Shown piece after piece: positions 31,089-42,983 of a DNA stretch of 64,000 nt; within the stretch, counting starts at the first letter, position 1, and each line of letters starts with the position of its first letter. Position numbers and translations under genes: made by a program. The notes beneath the pieces are model-generated. The model searched no databases and had not been told where the DNA came from. It saw only the letters and a program-made list of their open reading frames with translations. The stretch covers positions 1,204,018-1,268,017 of the forward strand of contig NC_089586.1 in the NCBI RefSeq assembly GCF_019320115.1, in the 5' to 3' direction. The DNA is from Miscanthus floridulus. Its lineage: Eukaryota; Streptophyta; Magnoliopsida; Poales; Poaceae.

Positions 31089-32446
31089 GCGCGGAGGGGG
31101 ACGATTAGTTTAGCGCTGACGATGACCTCCGGGTCTTTTTAGTCGTGGAGATAGAGATTTTCTTAATTTTTTCATATGATATATTGATATGCACATGAAA
31201 ATTTATTTGCTGGGCCACTCCTCGCTAATAGGGTCTACCTCCTCCTCCTACATCATGTGACAGGCACGCCATGTGAGTCAACCTTCTTCCTTGCTAAGCG
31301 CTCATGACAAATACTGATAGATGATTCAAGGTATTTGGCAATTTCCTCAACAGTGTCGATGGTGGTGCTGAATTTTGCAGTTCTCTCAATCTTCAGGTTG
31401 CTGGATTTTGCAGTTCTCTCAATCTTCAGGTCCTCATCATGTAGTTCAGTTTTGGATTTTCTATTACAGAGAGTAAATATTTGTTGTCAAAAACATGCTT
31501 AGTATATTACTGAATGCCTGCCTATTGTTTGTCAAATTTGCAGAATATTTCAGAGGCGTGCAAGCTTAACGTAATGATGCCATGTGCTAATTTCATGTGA
31601 TGTTGTGCAGACCTAACTTTAGGTTCTCCTGATGATAGCATCAATTGCATTGATAACGTTTCATTCCATCTCACCCTTCTACTTCTCTGACATGCATTTT
31701 ATGTTTCCCTGTTTAAAAGACTAATGCGCCCTTTTTCCTCCATGCTAGCATGGTTATGCCAACCTTCAGCTTGCCAATGTATAGCAGTTCAATCGGCCAT
31801 TTCCGTGCTCCTTCTGCTTCAGGCCAGCGTCCTGTGTACTGTTCTATGGCACATGACATCGGTCTATGCATGGATGCTGTAGAATATTCTGACATCAGTG
31901 TGTAATATCATGACTGACTTTGCATAGCGATTAGGTCTCTTCTGAAGAAGAGACTCAGAAATTGGTTGGTTACGGCCCATAGGCGGTGCTGCAAACAGAG
32001 GACGAACCCACAGGGCTACCTGCGTGGCTGCGTCGGCGGGCCGCCCATGGCAACCTGACGGGACCAATGCCCAGATCGCTTGGCTTATATCGTACTTTTT
32101 CAACTAATGAACATTATTTTTCTCTCACAATAAATCAGTCAATAATACTTTCAACCATGACTTATCAACTAAGTGAACAGACGTAAAGGCGGAGGGAAAG
32201 GTGCTGACCAATCTAATCTGCCAACGTTTCAGATTGTGCTACTTTATTGATTTTGATTTTTTTATAGCACTGCAATGGATTGCCGCTAGGACGATTGCTC
32301 AACTGTACGTAACCACCTCGACCAGCTTTACAACGACGACGACGAGGACGACAACATAGTCTTTCAGTCCTCAATAAGTTGGGTAGTTTAGAGTTGAAAC
32401 CCACCAGATATACCAAATTGTTTTTGTTCCCATTCATCCTTTTCTT
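31089..32446. other. intergenic stretch left of the Copia nest
   Basis: AT-rich with short ORFs only. The single notable item is the 33-bp tandem duplication at 31367-31432. The stretch continues at 47938 once the Copia nest is removed. Confidence 0.5.
31367..31432 (+). repeat. tandem duplication of a 33-bp unit
   Basis: Two adjacent 33-bp units begin GCTG(A/G)ATTTTGCAGTTCTC and continue TCAATCTTCAGGT. They differ at two positions. Confidence 0.85.
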
Positions 32447-32969
32447 TGATAGACCTAGAACATGATCACTAACCATAGATCTAGTGAGTCTACTTGCTTT
32501 TTGAATAAACAGTGAGCATTAGAACATCTACTAGTACATGATAAGAGATATAGAGAGAGAGGGGTGAAGGGGGTGTAAACCATCGGCCGCCTTAGAGGAA
32601 GACGGGCTCGTCATCGCGGTGCTCGGTGGTGAAAGGCGACGGTGCAGTAGCGGTGTCGTCCAGAGGTCGGTGTAGAGGTCGCAGGGCAGCCCGGCGTAGT
32701 AGTAGCCCTCTGACGTGATGCAGAGGCGGTGGTGGCGCTTTTCCGTCGCTGGCAGCGCCCCCTCTGTGATCGGTTAGGGTTTAGGACTGTAGGTGGGGTG
32801 CTAGGCGGCTCAGGCGAACCTCATGCTTGGCGCCTCTGGCCCCCACCTTCTATTTATGGCGTTGTGCGACGAGGGCCCACCAATCATATTAGGGTTGGGC
32901 GTCCCCGATTAGGACGCGGATCCAAGGGCCCAATTGACCGTTGGGCCAATTGGTGGAGATCAACTAATA
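32447..32969 (-). repeat. 3' LTR of outer Copia
   Basis: It aligns along its length with 47422-47932. On the minus strand the start would be TGTTAGTTGATCTCC, but here the first CA/TG is changed (TATTAG). A polypurine tract on the minus strand lies directly outside, at 32970-32980. Confidence 0.88.
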
Positions 32970-33186
32970 TTCTCCCCCTTAATCTCACTTATAACTTAAA
33001 CTTAACTTAATTTCTCTTATTCCCATTCCATCACAGATCAGTGTATAGAGTGTGCCTCGTCGTCACGGTCTCTTGCCATTAGATTAAACAACTATAATGC
33101 GCCTCTCTGGTTTGAAACATATTTTTAACTAGGCCCTTGTTGTCTAGGAATCATAGGCTTTTCCTTAACCCCATGTCGGCTAAGTG

Positions 33187-36100
33187 TTATCTGAATACGC
33201 TGGGTGGTAAGCCTTTTGTAAGCGGATCCGTGAGCATCTTTTCTGTTCTTATATGCTCAAGACTAATTATATTATCTCGAACTTTATCCTTCACAACATA
33301 ATACTTTATGTCAATGTGTTTGGTAGCACCACTTAAAAACTTATTGTTGTGAGCATAACATACTGTTGGATTATTATCGCAGTATAACTTGAGTGGTTTA
33401 TTATGTCGTCTACCACTTTCAATCTGGCCATGAATTTCTTTAGGCAATTCACATGCCTTGTGGCCTCATAACATGCTACAAACTCAGCATACATTGTGGA
33501 CGACGTAGTGACGGTTTGCTTTGAGCTTGTCCACGATATAGCTCCTCCTACGAGAGTGAATATGTATCCTGACATGGACTTTCTTTCATCTCCCGCATAA
33601 TCAGAATCTGTATACCCCTCTATGTGCAGGGAATCAGATCTTCTGTACATTAGCATGAGACCCTTCGTACCTTGCAGGTAACGTAAAACTTTCTTTACTA
33701 ATTTCTAGTGTTCTATTCCTGGATTATTCTGGTATCTGCCAAGCAACCCGGTAACAAACGCTAAGTCAGGGCAAGTACACACTTGAGCATACTATAAACT
33801 TCCGACAACTGAACTATATGAAACCACTTTCATTTGATCGATCTCATATAGGTTTATGGGACATTGAAATTCTTTATATCTGTCGCCCTTGACTATAGGA
33901 GTAGGTGATGACTTGTAATTTTGCATACTATATTTCTTTAGTACTTTTTCTAAGTATGCCTTTTGTGATAGTCCTAAAACCCCTTTTCTCTATCTCGGTG
34001 AATCTCTATTCCTAGGATGAACGAAGCTTCACCGAGATCCTTCATATCAAACTTTGAGGACAAGAACTTTTTTGTTTCTAATAGTAGATTAACATCACTG
34101 CTAGCGAGCAAGATGTCATCCACATACAAGACTAGGAAAATGTATTTCCCATTCTTGAACTTTGCATAAACACAATTGTCCTCTATATTTTTTTAAAACC
34201 CAAACTTTCTTATTGTACTATCAAACTTCAAATACCACTGTCTTGAAGCTTGCTTTAATCCATAAATAGATTTCTTTAGGCGGCATCCCATGCATTCTTT
34301 TCCTTCCACAACAAACCTTTCAGTTGTGCCATGTAAACGTTTTCCTCCAAATCCCCGTTTAGGAACACCATCTTTACATCCATCTGATGTAATTCTAAGT
34401 CGTAATGTGCTACAAGCGCCATTATGATTCTAAAAGAATCCTTACATGTTGTAATCTATGCCTTCTCTTTGTGTGAAACCTTTCACCACAAGTCGCGCTT
34501 TAAATCTTTCTATATTCCCTTTGGAGTCATGTTTCGTCTTGTAGACCCATTTACAGCCTACTGTCTTGGCTCCTTTAGGAATTGTTTCTAAGTTTCAAAC
34601 TCCGTTGGTTTTCATTGATTTCATTTCATCTTCCATGGCTTCAAGCCACTTGGATGAGTGAGCGCTTCTCATGGCTTTTTCAAATGAGGTGGGATCACCC
34701 TCCATTTGAAATTCCTCACATTCATAAACTTCATAATCATTAGGAATGGTTGATCTCCTTACTCTATGAGACCTTCTAGGGGCCTCGTTAGATGACGCTT
34801 GTTCTACATGAGCCTATTGTTGCTCTCCCTCATGTGTGATAACGGGTTCTTAGGGATCCTGAAGGACAGGTTCCTCATGCTCATTCATTGTTGCCACAGG
34901 AGAACTAACAACAGGTGCTGTTACTATAGTGTCTTGCACTGTTGGTATAGCAACAACAGGTAGCGTGAAGAATGGCTCCTAAACCATAGGAGTCAGCACA
35001 TATACCCGCTTCTCTTCAAAACTTATTTCTCGTGCTACCATGCTCTTCCTGATCATATCATCCTCCAAGAAGACAACGTGTCTTGTTTCTACAAACTTCA
35101 TTTGTCTGTCAGGTCAATAGAAGCGATAACCTTTTGACTTTTCTGGATAGCCAATGAAATAGCAGCTGACTGTCTTGGAGTCCAGCTTCCCTATGTTTGG
35201 GTTAAATGCATTTGCTCAGCTAGACAACCCCACACACGTAAATAGTTTAGTGAGGGTTCCTTTCTTGTCCACAACTCATACGGTGTCTTAGGCATCGATT
35301 TACTTGGCACTCGATTAAGAATATGAATGGCGGTTTTTAACGCCTCCATCCATAAACTTATCGGTAGGGTAGAGTAACTTATCATGCTTCTCACCATATC
35401 CATTAAGGTACGGTTGCGTCTTTCGACTACTCCATTCCGCTGAGGCTCGCTCGGTGTAGAATACTGGGCTACTATGCCATTTTCTTTTAAGTACCTTGCA
35501 AAAGATCCAAGAACTTAGCCATATGGGGTATGTCAACCATAGTACTCTCCTCCATGGTCAAACCTTACTACCTTAATCTTTAAGTTGTGCTGATTCTCTA
35601 CTTCAGCCTTGAATATTTTAAATTTATCCAATGCTTCCGATCTTTCTTTAATTGGATAAATATAGCCAAAACGAGAATAGTCATCTATGAATGTTATGAA
35701 TGAATTATAACCATCCACACTCTTCATAGGAAAAGGACCATGGGTGTTTGTGTGAATTATTTCTAAAATTTCTGCGCTTCGTTTAGCATCTTTCTTTATT
35801 TTCTTAACATACTTTCCTTTTATGCAATCTATGCATTGTTCTAAATCTAAAAATTCTAAAGGCGGAAAAATAATTTCTTAATCAATCGCTCTATTCTCTC
35901 CTTCAAAATATGGCCTAAACGACAGTGCCATAATTTTGAAGATACATCATGCACTCTCTTCTGCTTATTTGTTGCATTCATAGACGAGGAAGCATTCTCA
36001 TTCTTAGTACTTACATCATTCACATTCTCAGAAAGTGATAATAAATAAAGCTTGTCTTGTCGGAAGGCAAGACCAACACATTTATTATTATAAACAATCT

Positions 36101-37279
36101 GACATTTGTCATTACCAAAATGGCAATCATATCCATCGTCATCTAAACGTGAAACACTTATTAAGTTTCTTCGCAAAGAGGGTACAAATAGAACATCTGA
36201 AAGCTTAAGTAGAAAACCATCAACTAATTCTAGAGAAAGATCTCTAATGGTTTCAACTTGAGCTTCTACTCTATTTGCTACTTTAATTCTTCTTTCTCCT
36301 CTTTGTAGGGTCCTCCTCATACGAAATCCCTGTAATGAATTTGCAACATGAACAGTTACACCTGAATCAATCCACCAAGTAGATTTTGCATAACTTAAAT
36401 ACAAGGATTCATCTATGAATGTAATGAAATCCTCACCTCTCTTCAGCAAGTTCTTCAGGAAGTTTGGACAGTCCCTTCGGTAATGTCCATGCTTCTTGCA
36501 CCATTTGCATTGATCCTTTTCAACTTGAGCATTGTTGTTTTTCTGATGGTGCTCAGTCTGAGGGGCTTTTCCTTGAGGTTTGGCATTCTTATTGAAGTTC
36601 TTTTTCTTGTCCTTCACAAGATTAGTAGAGTCACCCTATAAGGACTTCAGCCTTTCCTCTTTGTGAACACACATTGTGATGAGCTTCTCTATGTCCTATT
36701 TGTTGGGCTGCATGTTGTAGTTAACAACAAAGGTTTAATATTCCTTTGGCAAGGAAGCAAAAACTAGATGAATCAGGAACTCATCCTTGAGCCCCAAATT
36801 CATTGGCTTAAACTTCGAAGCCGTGTTGGTCATCTTTAATATGTGCTCTCTGATACCGCCACCAGTATATTTTTCATTGAACAATTTCTTGATCAATGTG
36901 CTAGCATAAGCATTTGAAGAGCCAGTGAACTGACTCTCCACCTTCTTTAGGTACTCCATGGCGGTATCACAGTCTACGATAGACCCCTTATAGCATCTAA
37001 AATAGTGGACTTGGCCACCATCAAGCACTTGCGGTTCAAGATGTTCTATTTCTTCTGATCAATATCGTATTTCATTCTAACTTCCACATGATCTCGCTAC
37101 CAAGCAGCGAAATCAGCATCAGTCTCGTTTTCTACCCTCACTGGGTCCACTGGCTCAGTAGGACACGGGGAGGTAAGCGCTAAGTCATTCTCGGACAGCG
37201 TAAGTGTGAGCTCATACTTCTCTCGCCATACTCTGTAATTGCCCCCTTCTAGAGGTGGTATGTGCGAGATGAATACCAT
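33187..37279 (-). pseudogene. gag-pol of outer Copia, decayed
   Basis: From the ATG at 37279 the minus strand gives a gag start (PPLEGGNYRVWREKYELTL), a further gag segment (37028-36735) and a CCHC knuckle CKWCKKHGHYRRDC (about 36500). A protease motif WWIDSGVTVHVANS (about 36380) follows, then the pre-integrase LWHCRLGH (about 35920) and the integrase core with FITFIDDYSR and VRFDHGGEYYG. An RT region (about 35180-33700) with many breaks comes next, and RNase H with GYTDSDYAGDERKSMSGYIF and ADPLT-like MLTDPLTKGL. Multiple stops and frame shifts rule out a functional polyprotein. Copia domain order (integrase before RT) is clear. Confidence 0.85.
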
Positions 37280-38071
37280 TGGGTTGAGTCTTGAAAAACA
37301 TCGTCAGAGGATAGTGAGAAAATATATCATTATAATTGCATGCTTTAATTTAACGTTGGTCAAAATTAAAAATACAATATTCTTATACACTAATTCGACA
37401 TCACCGTTGGGCAGAAATAGAATTAATGCATGGAAAACTTATAAATAAATATTATAATATTGTTATTATCAACGTTGGTCAGAAAAATAACAATATTATA
37501 ATTTATTGACTAAAAAAGACTACTCTTCAAATTAAATTCTTCCATTGGTTCGAATTTAATTATAAGATAATAAACTATTACATTGTAGCGGAAAAATGAA
37601 CTCAATTTCCTGAATTGTATCCATAGGAAAATTCACATTTCTACTATTTTCTTTGAGCCATTTTTCATTTTCCAAAAATAAACATTTACTGGAAAACAAA
37701 AAAAAGGAAAAAACGAGGCTCAATCTTGACTGGTTCTCAGCCCAAAACGGCAAAAGCCGCCCGGTCCAGCTTCCTTGCACGCGCGCTGCCCGCACCTAGG
37801 CCGCAACCTGGGCCTAGGCCAGCAAAGTCGCATGACCGTGTGCGCCTGCCTAGGTCAATTGTTGGCCCGATCGATCTACGCCGTCTGTTCTAATCCGACG
37901 GCTGAGCGTGCTTCTCGCGGGAACAAAACCGGCGCACGATAGCCTCCCCCAAAACCCTAGCATCATTTCTCTTCTCCCTTTCTCTCTCTCATCCTGCACC
38001 AACCGAGAGCGAGAGCATAGTGGAGCATGGCACCGTCGCCGCCCCCCTCACCAGAGCGCGCGCTCCCCAAC
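37280..38071 (-). other. leader region of outer Copia (left part)
   Basis: The untranslated leader is AT-rich near gag, with several copies of GTTGG(G/T)CAGAA-like motifs, and GC-rich toward the insertion point of the inner element. It resumes at 46950-47410. No ORF of note was found. Confidence 0.5.
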
Positions 38072-39877
38072 TGAAAGGTCCTAATGGCTAGAGGGGGGTG
38101 AATAGCCTAATAAAAATTTCTACAACAAGACTTAACCAAAATGGTTAGACAATTATGAGGCGAAGCAAGTATTGTGCTAGCCTACTCAAAATACAAGCCA
38201 CCTACCACAATTCTAGTTTAGATAGTGTCTATTCACACAAAAGCTATAACACTACCCTATGTTAGTGTGCTCTCAAAGGCTAACTAAAGAGCCACACCAA
38301 CCAAGCGAGCAAGCTCTCACAACTAGCTACACTAAAGAGCTTGTCAACTAGTTTGCGGTAAAGTAAAGAGAGTGATCAAGAAGGTTATACCGCCATGTAG
38401 ATGAAGAAACCAATCAATCACAAGGATGAATAACAATGAAGACCAATCACCTCGGAATCAATGATGAACATAATGATTTTTTACTGAGGTTCACTTGCTT
38501 GCCGGCAAGCTAGTCCTCATTGTGGCAATTCACTCACTTGGAGGTTCACGCGCTAATTGGCTTTACACGCCAAACCCTCAATAGGGTGCCGCACAACCAA
38601 CACAAGATAAGGATCACACAAGCCACGAGCAATCCACTAGAGTACCTTTTGGCACTCCACCGGGGAAAGGTCAAGAACCCCTCACAATCACCACGATTGG
38701 AGCCGAAGACAATCACCACCCTTCGCTCAACGATCCTCACTGCTCCAAGCCATCTAGGTGGCGGCAACCACCAATAGTAACAAGTGAAATCCACAGCAAA
38801 ACACAAACACCAAGTGCCTCTAGATGCAAACACTCAAGCAATGCACTTGGATCACTCCCAATCTCACTATGATGATGAATCAATGATGGAGATGAGTGGG
38901 AGGGCTTTGGCTAAACTCACAAGGTTGATATATCAATGCAAATGGCCAATAGAGTGAGCTTGAATCGGCCATAAGGCTTAAATAGAAGCCTTCATGAAAT
39001 AGAGCCATTGTACCCTTTCACTGGGTACTGATCGGGGTGACCGGACGCTCCAGTCCAACTGATCGGACGCTGCTCCTCAACGTCCAGTCACCCGATGGCG
39101 GCCACATGTCTCTTGCATTCAACAGGGAACGTTTGATCTTAACGGTCAACATGTCAACCAGATGCTCCGACAGAGTTGACCGGACGCTGAACCCTCAGCG
39201 TCCGGTCGTTTACAGTAAGGGTCCAAAACGAGTTTTTGCCGACCGGACGCGTCCGGTCATGCTTGACCGGATACAGCCTAGCGTCCGATGCTTAACCCTA
39301 ATCACTGTGCCGACCGACAACACGACCGGACACAGCCCTTCAGCGTCCGATCGCTGAGCGACCCAGCATCTGGTCCTTTGACCAACGCCAGCATCATTGC
39401 GACCAACTCCATTTCACCTCTAACTTCTTCACCCTTGCTCAAATGTGCCAACCATCAAGTGTATCACCTTGTGCACATGTGTTAGCATATTTTCACAAAT
39501 ATTTTCAAGGGTGTTAGTTCTCCACTAGATCCTAAATGCATATGCAATGAGTTAGAGCATCTAGTGGCACTTTGATAACCATAGTCCGATACGAGTTTCA
39601 CCCCCCTTAATAGTACGGCTATCAATTCTAAATGTGATCACACTCTCTAAGTGTCTTGATCACCAAAATAAAATAGCTCCTATGGTTTATACCTTCACCT
39701 TGAGCTTTTTGTTTTTCTCTTTCTTCTTTCCAAGTCCAAGCACTTGATCATCATCATCATGCTATGATCTTTGTTTGCTTCGCAACTTGGAGTGTGCTAC
39801 CTATCTCATGATCACTTGATAAACTAGGTTAGCACTTAGGGTTTCATCAATTCACCAAAACCAAACTAGAGCTTTCA
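38072..39877 (-). repeat. 3' LTR of inner Sirevirus
   Basis: The 1806-bp copy aligns with 45130-46949. It contains many GACCGGACGC/GCGTCCGGTC motifs at 39040-39360. The ends are TGAAAGG...GCTTTCA. Confidence 0.92.
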
Positions 39878-41036
39878 ATCTCCCCTTTTTGGTAATTAAT
39901 GACAACCCTTATACAAAGATATGAATTGAAATTCAATTTAATCCATGTTGCTTGCCCAAGCATATTTATCATGTGTAAAAGGATATGGACAAGTTTCATG
40001 AACCCTAAATGGTAGCAATTGCTCCCCCTACATATGTACTAAGAGTTTGGATTGTAGCTTGCACATATGCTTAGATAGGAAATATAGGAGTCAATGTCTA
40101 CCACATGATGCTTAAGGTATAAAAGATAGACCTTTGAAGCATGATACAATTCGGAGTGCACCATTATACCTTCCTTAGCACCATGATTAGCTTGATACCA
40201 CTAGGAAACAACACTTTGAAAATGAAATCACTATATAACCTATGCATGCTAGTTTTTCATTTCATCATTCAATCCTACAACTATCATACACCACACAAGC
40301 ATGGATATCGCAATTTAAAACTTGTGCCATGCAAGCAAAACATATGAAATGCACATTCAAATGCACCATACAAGTTCATGAGCTTGCTCCCCCTACTTGT
40401 GTGCTCTAAATTTTAGTTGATCCCATTCCTTTGTCATATCTCTCATATATCAAGATATCTTTATGTTTCTCTCCCTTTATGATATTTCTCCCCCTTTTTC
40501 ACTATTTTTACTACTATCTTTGTTTCTCTCCCTCTTTGTCATCAATGACCACAAAGGTTCTAAATATAGATAGTATTACTTGTAGGGTCGAGATTATCAA
40601 TGTCAATCAATAGGGTGAGGATCATTTTCCCAAATTTGGTCCAATCTAGATCATTTGCCAAAGATATTTAACTCGGTTTGATCCAAGGACAAGCTTCTTC
40701 ACACCTCCAAATAAGGTTTATCTTGTACCATGTGGAGTTAAACACTTAGAGCTCATATTCTAGATTAAACACTAGGTTTACAAGCCCATAAACATGTCAT
40801 ATGCTACCACTAGATCAAGTCAAGCATAGAAGCAATAGTGTACCATATAGACATCAAAATCATTTGATTTTTATGAATGAGCCTAATAAAATATAACCAC
40901 TTGAAAGGTCCTAATAAAATTGAAAATGTGACTAGATGCACTAATCATGTCCTTAGCAAAGATGTATTGTCATGCCAATCAACTTTTACCTTGGATTGCT
41001 CGAAGGAGAGGCATGTCATATAAGTGGGGGGGTGCA
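39878..41036 (-). other. 3' untranslated region of inner Sirevirus with several polypurine tracts
   Basis: On the minus strand, purine runs rich in GGGGGAG occur directly beside the LTR (39878-39890) and again near 40022, 40388, 40472 and 40488-40499. No ORF remains. Sirevirus elements commonly have such multiple tracts. Confidence 0.55.
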
Positions 41037-42785
41037 TCAACACATATTTGAGAAATCCAATATGTTCAACTCATTCCTTAGATTGCAAAACCTTTTCTCA
41101 TCCAATGGCTTGGTGAATATATCGGCAAGTTGATCTTCGGTGCCTACACTCTTAATGCAAATGTCCCTTTTTTGTTGGTGGTCTCTTATGAAATGATGGC
41201 AGACATCAATGTGCTTTGTTCTTGTATGTTGAACCGGATTGTTGGTTAGCTTGATTGCACTCTCATTATCAATCTTCTTTGGTTCAATGGATGACACAAA
41301 TGAGAAATGCTTACAAAATGAAGCCAATCTTGATCTTGTTTGTACACCTCTACAAATATCACCAATGATAGTGTCTAATGGATGATCCCTTGCAACATTG
41401 GTTGGTTGGAGGATTATAACTTGATTGCTTACACTTGCTTGATCATTGGGTTGAGATGATGTACTAGCCACTTGATCTTATTCATTGTCATGAGATCCAC
41501 TTGTACTAGCTTGATTTGTATCATCTTGCACATTTGAGTTAGAGAGCACTTGTACTTAATCATCTTCATCATCATTCACATGCCTAGGCCACAATTCATC
41601 AACATCCATGTTCTTAATGGCATTTGAAAGTTGAATGCCTCTAACATCTTCCAAGTTCTCATTCTCGACTTGTGAACCCTTGGTTTCATCAAATTCAACA
41701 TCATGAACTTCCTCAAGAGTACCACTATCCAAATTCCAAACTCTATATGCTTTGCTTGTAGTGGAATAACCAAGTAGGAATCCTTCATCACATTTCTTGT
41801 CAAACTTGCCCAATCTTGTGTCTTTCTTCAAGATATAGCATTTGCAACTAAAGACCCAAAAATATGCAATGTTGGGCTTTCTACCATTCAAGAGCTCATA
41901 TGGTGTCTTTTCTTTCAATCGGTGACAATAGAGGTGGTTGCTACAATAGCAAGCCGTGTTGATAACTTCGGCCCAAAAAGATTGACTCACATTATACTCA
42001 CTAAGCATAGACCTTGCCATATCAATGAGTGTTCTATTCTTCCTCTCAACAAGGCCATTTGATTGTGGAGTGTACTTGGCCAAGAATTGATGTCTAATTC
42101 CAAATTCATCACACAACTCATCAATTCTAGTGTTCTTGAACTCACTACCATTGTCACTTCTAACTCTTTTGATGGTTGTTTCAAACTCATTGTGAATGCC
42201 CTTGACAAATGATTTAAATGTTGCAAACACATCACTTTTGTCCACTAGAAAGAATACCCATGTGTATCTAGTGTAGTCATCCACTATCACAAATCCATAT
42301 TTGTTTCCACCGATACTAGTGTATTGTGTTGGCCCAAACAAATCCATATGCAATTACTCAAATGCTTTACTAGTGCTCATCATGCTTTTCTTAGGATGGG
42401 TGTTTCCAACTTGTTTGCCGGCTTGACAAGAGCTACAAAGCTTATCCTTTTCAAACACAACATCTTTCAAGCCTTTAACTAAGTCATGCTTAACCAATCT
42501 ATTCAATTGTTTTATTCCAGCATGACCAAGCCTTCTATGCCATAACCAACCCATGCTAGACTTAGTGAACAAGCATGTAGATAATCTAGCTTTACTAGCA
42601 TTGAAATCAACCAAGTATAGATTCTTATATCTAAAGCCTTTGAAGATCAAGTTAGAGCCATCTACACTTATGATTTCTACATCATCTACCCCAAATATGC
42701 ATTTGAATCCAAGATCATACAATTGAGCCACGGATAGCAAATTGAAGTTCAAGCTCTCTACTAGCAACACATTGGATATGCTCAT
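41037..42785 (-). pseudogene. protease/integrase and RNase H end of inner Sirevirus pol, RT deleted
   Basis: 42785-42354 holds the end of protease and the pre-integrase (SMGWLWHRRLGHAGIKQLNR). 42353-41556 is the integrase core with FVIVDDYTRYTWVFFL, VRSDNGSEFKN and ERKNRTLIDMARSML. 41471-41037 reads SRLASFCKHFSFVSSIEPKK and then directly DNESAIKLTNNPVQHTRTKH and LADIFTKPLDEKRF. Between these the whole RT and most of RNase H are missing; the junction lies at about 41272-41285 and keeps frame. The element could move only with enzymes from another copy. Confidence 0.85.
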
Positions 42786-42983
42786 GTCATTGGATATTGC
42801 AATCTTACCAAGCCCCTTACCTTGCCTTTGCCATTATCACCAAATGTGATACTATCATAACCATCATTGTCATTGGTGTTGATTGAGTTGAACATTCTTG
42901 CATCATCGGTCATGTGTTGAGTGCACCCACTATCAAGAACCCAATGCCTTCCTCTGGCTTTATAATTAACCTACAAAAGAAGA

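Larger units (their letters stand above)
16170..31148 (-). mobile_element. candidate gene-capturing Helitron, minus orientation, interrupted by a MULE and a PIF/Harbinger element
   Basis: Read on the minus strand, the left border gives CCCG-loop-CGGG (16180-16194), then an 11-nt tail ending TTAG followed by host T. This matches the Helitron 3' end (hairpin, about ten bases, CTRR, insertion between A and T) apart from T for C at the first CTRR base. To the right, minus-strand fragments of at least four unrelated genes follow in one orientation, as in maize Helitrons. The 5' end is uncertain; TCTCTATCTCC at about 31148 on the minus strand is a weak candidate. The MULE at 19208-29880 and the element at 30064-31085 are later insertions. 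A Pack-MULE or plain duplications are alternatives. Confidence 0.4.

Noticed and set aside
39040..39370. CRISPR-like regularly spaced repeats
   Set aside because: The CCGGACGC motifs are irregularly spaced, of variable length and part of a retrotransposon LTR.
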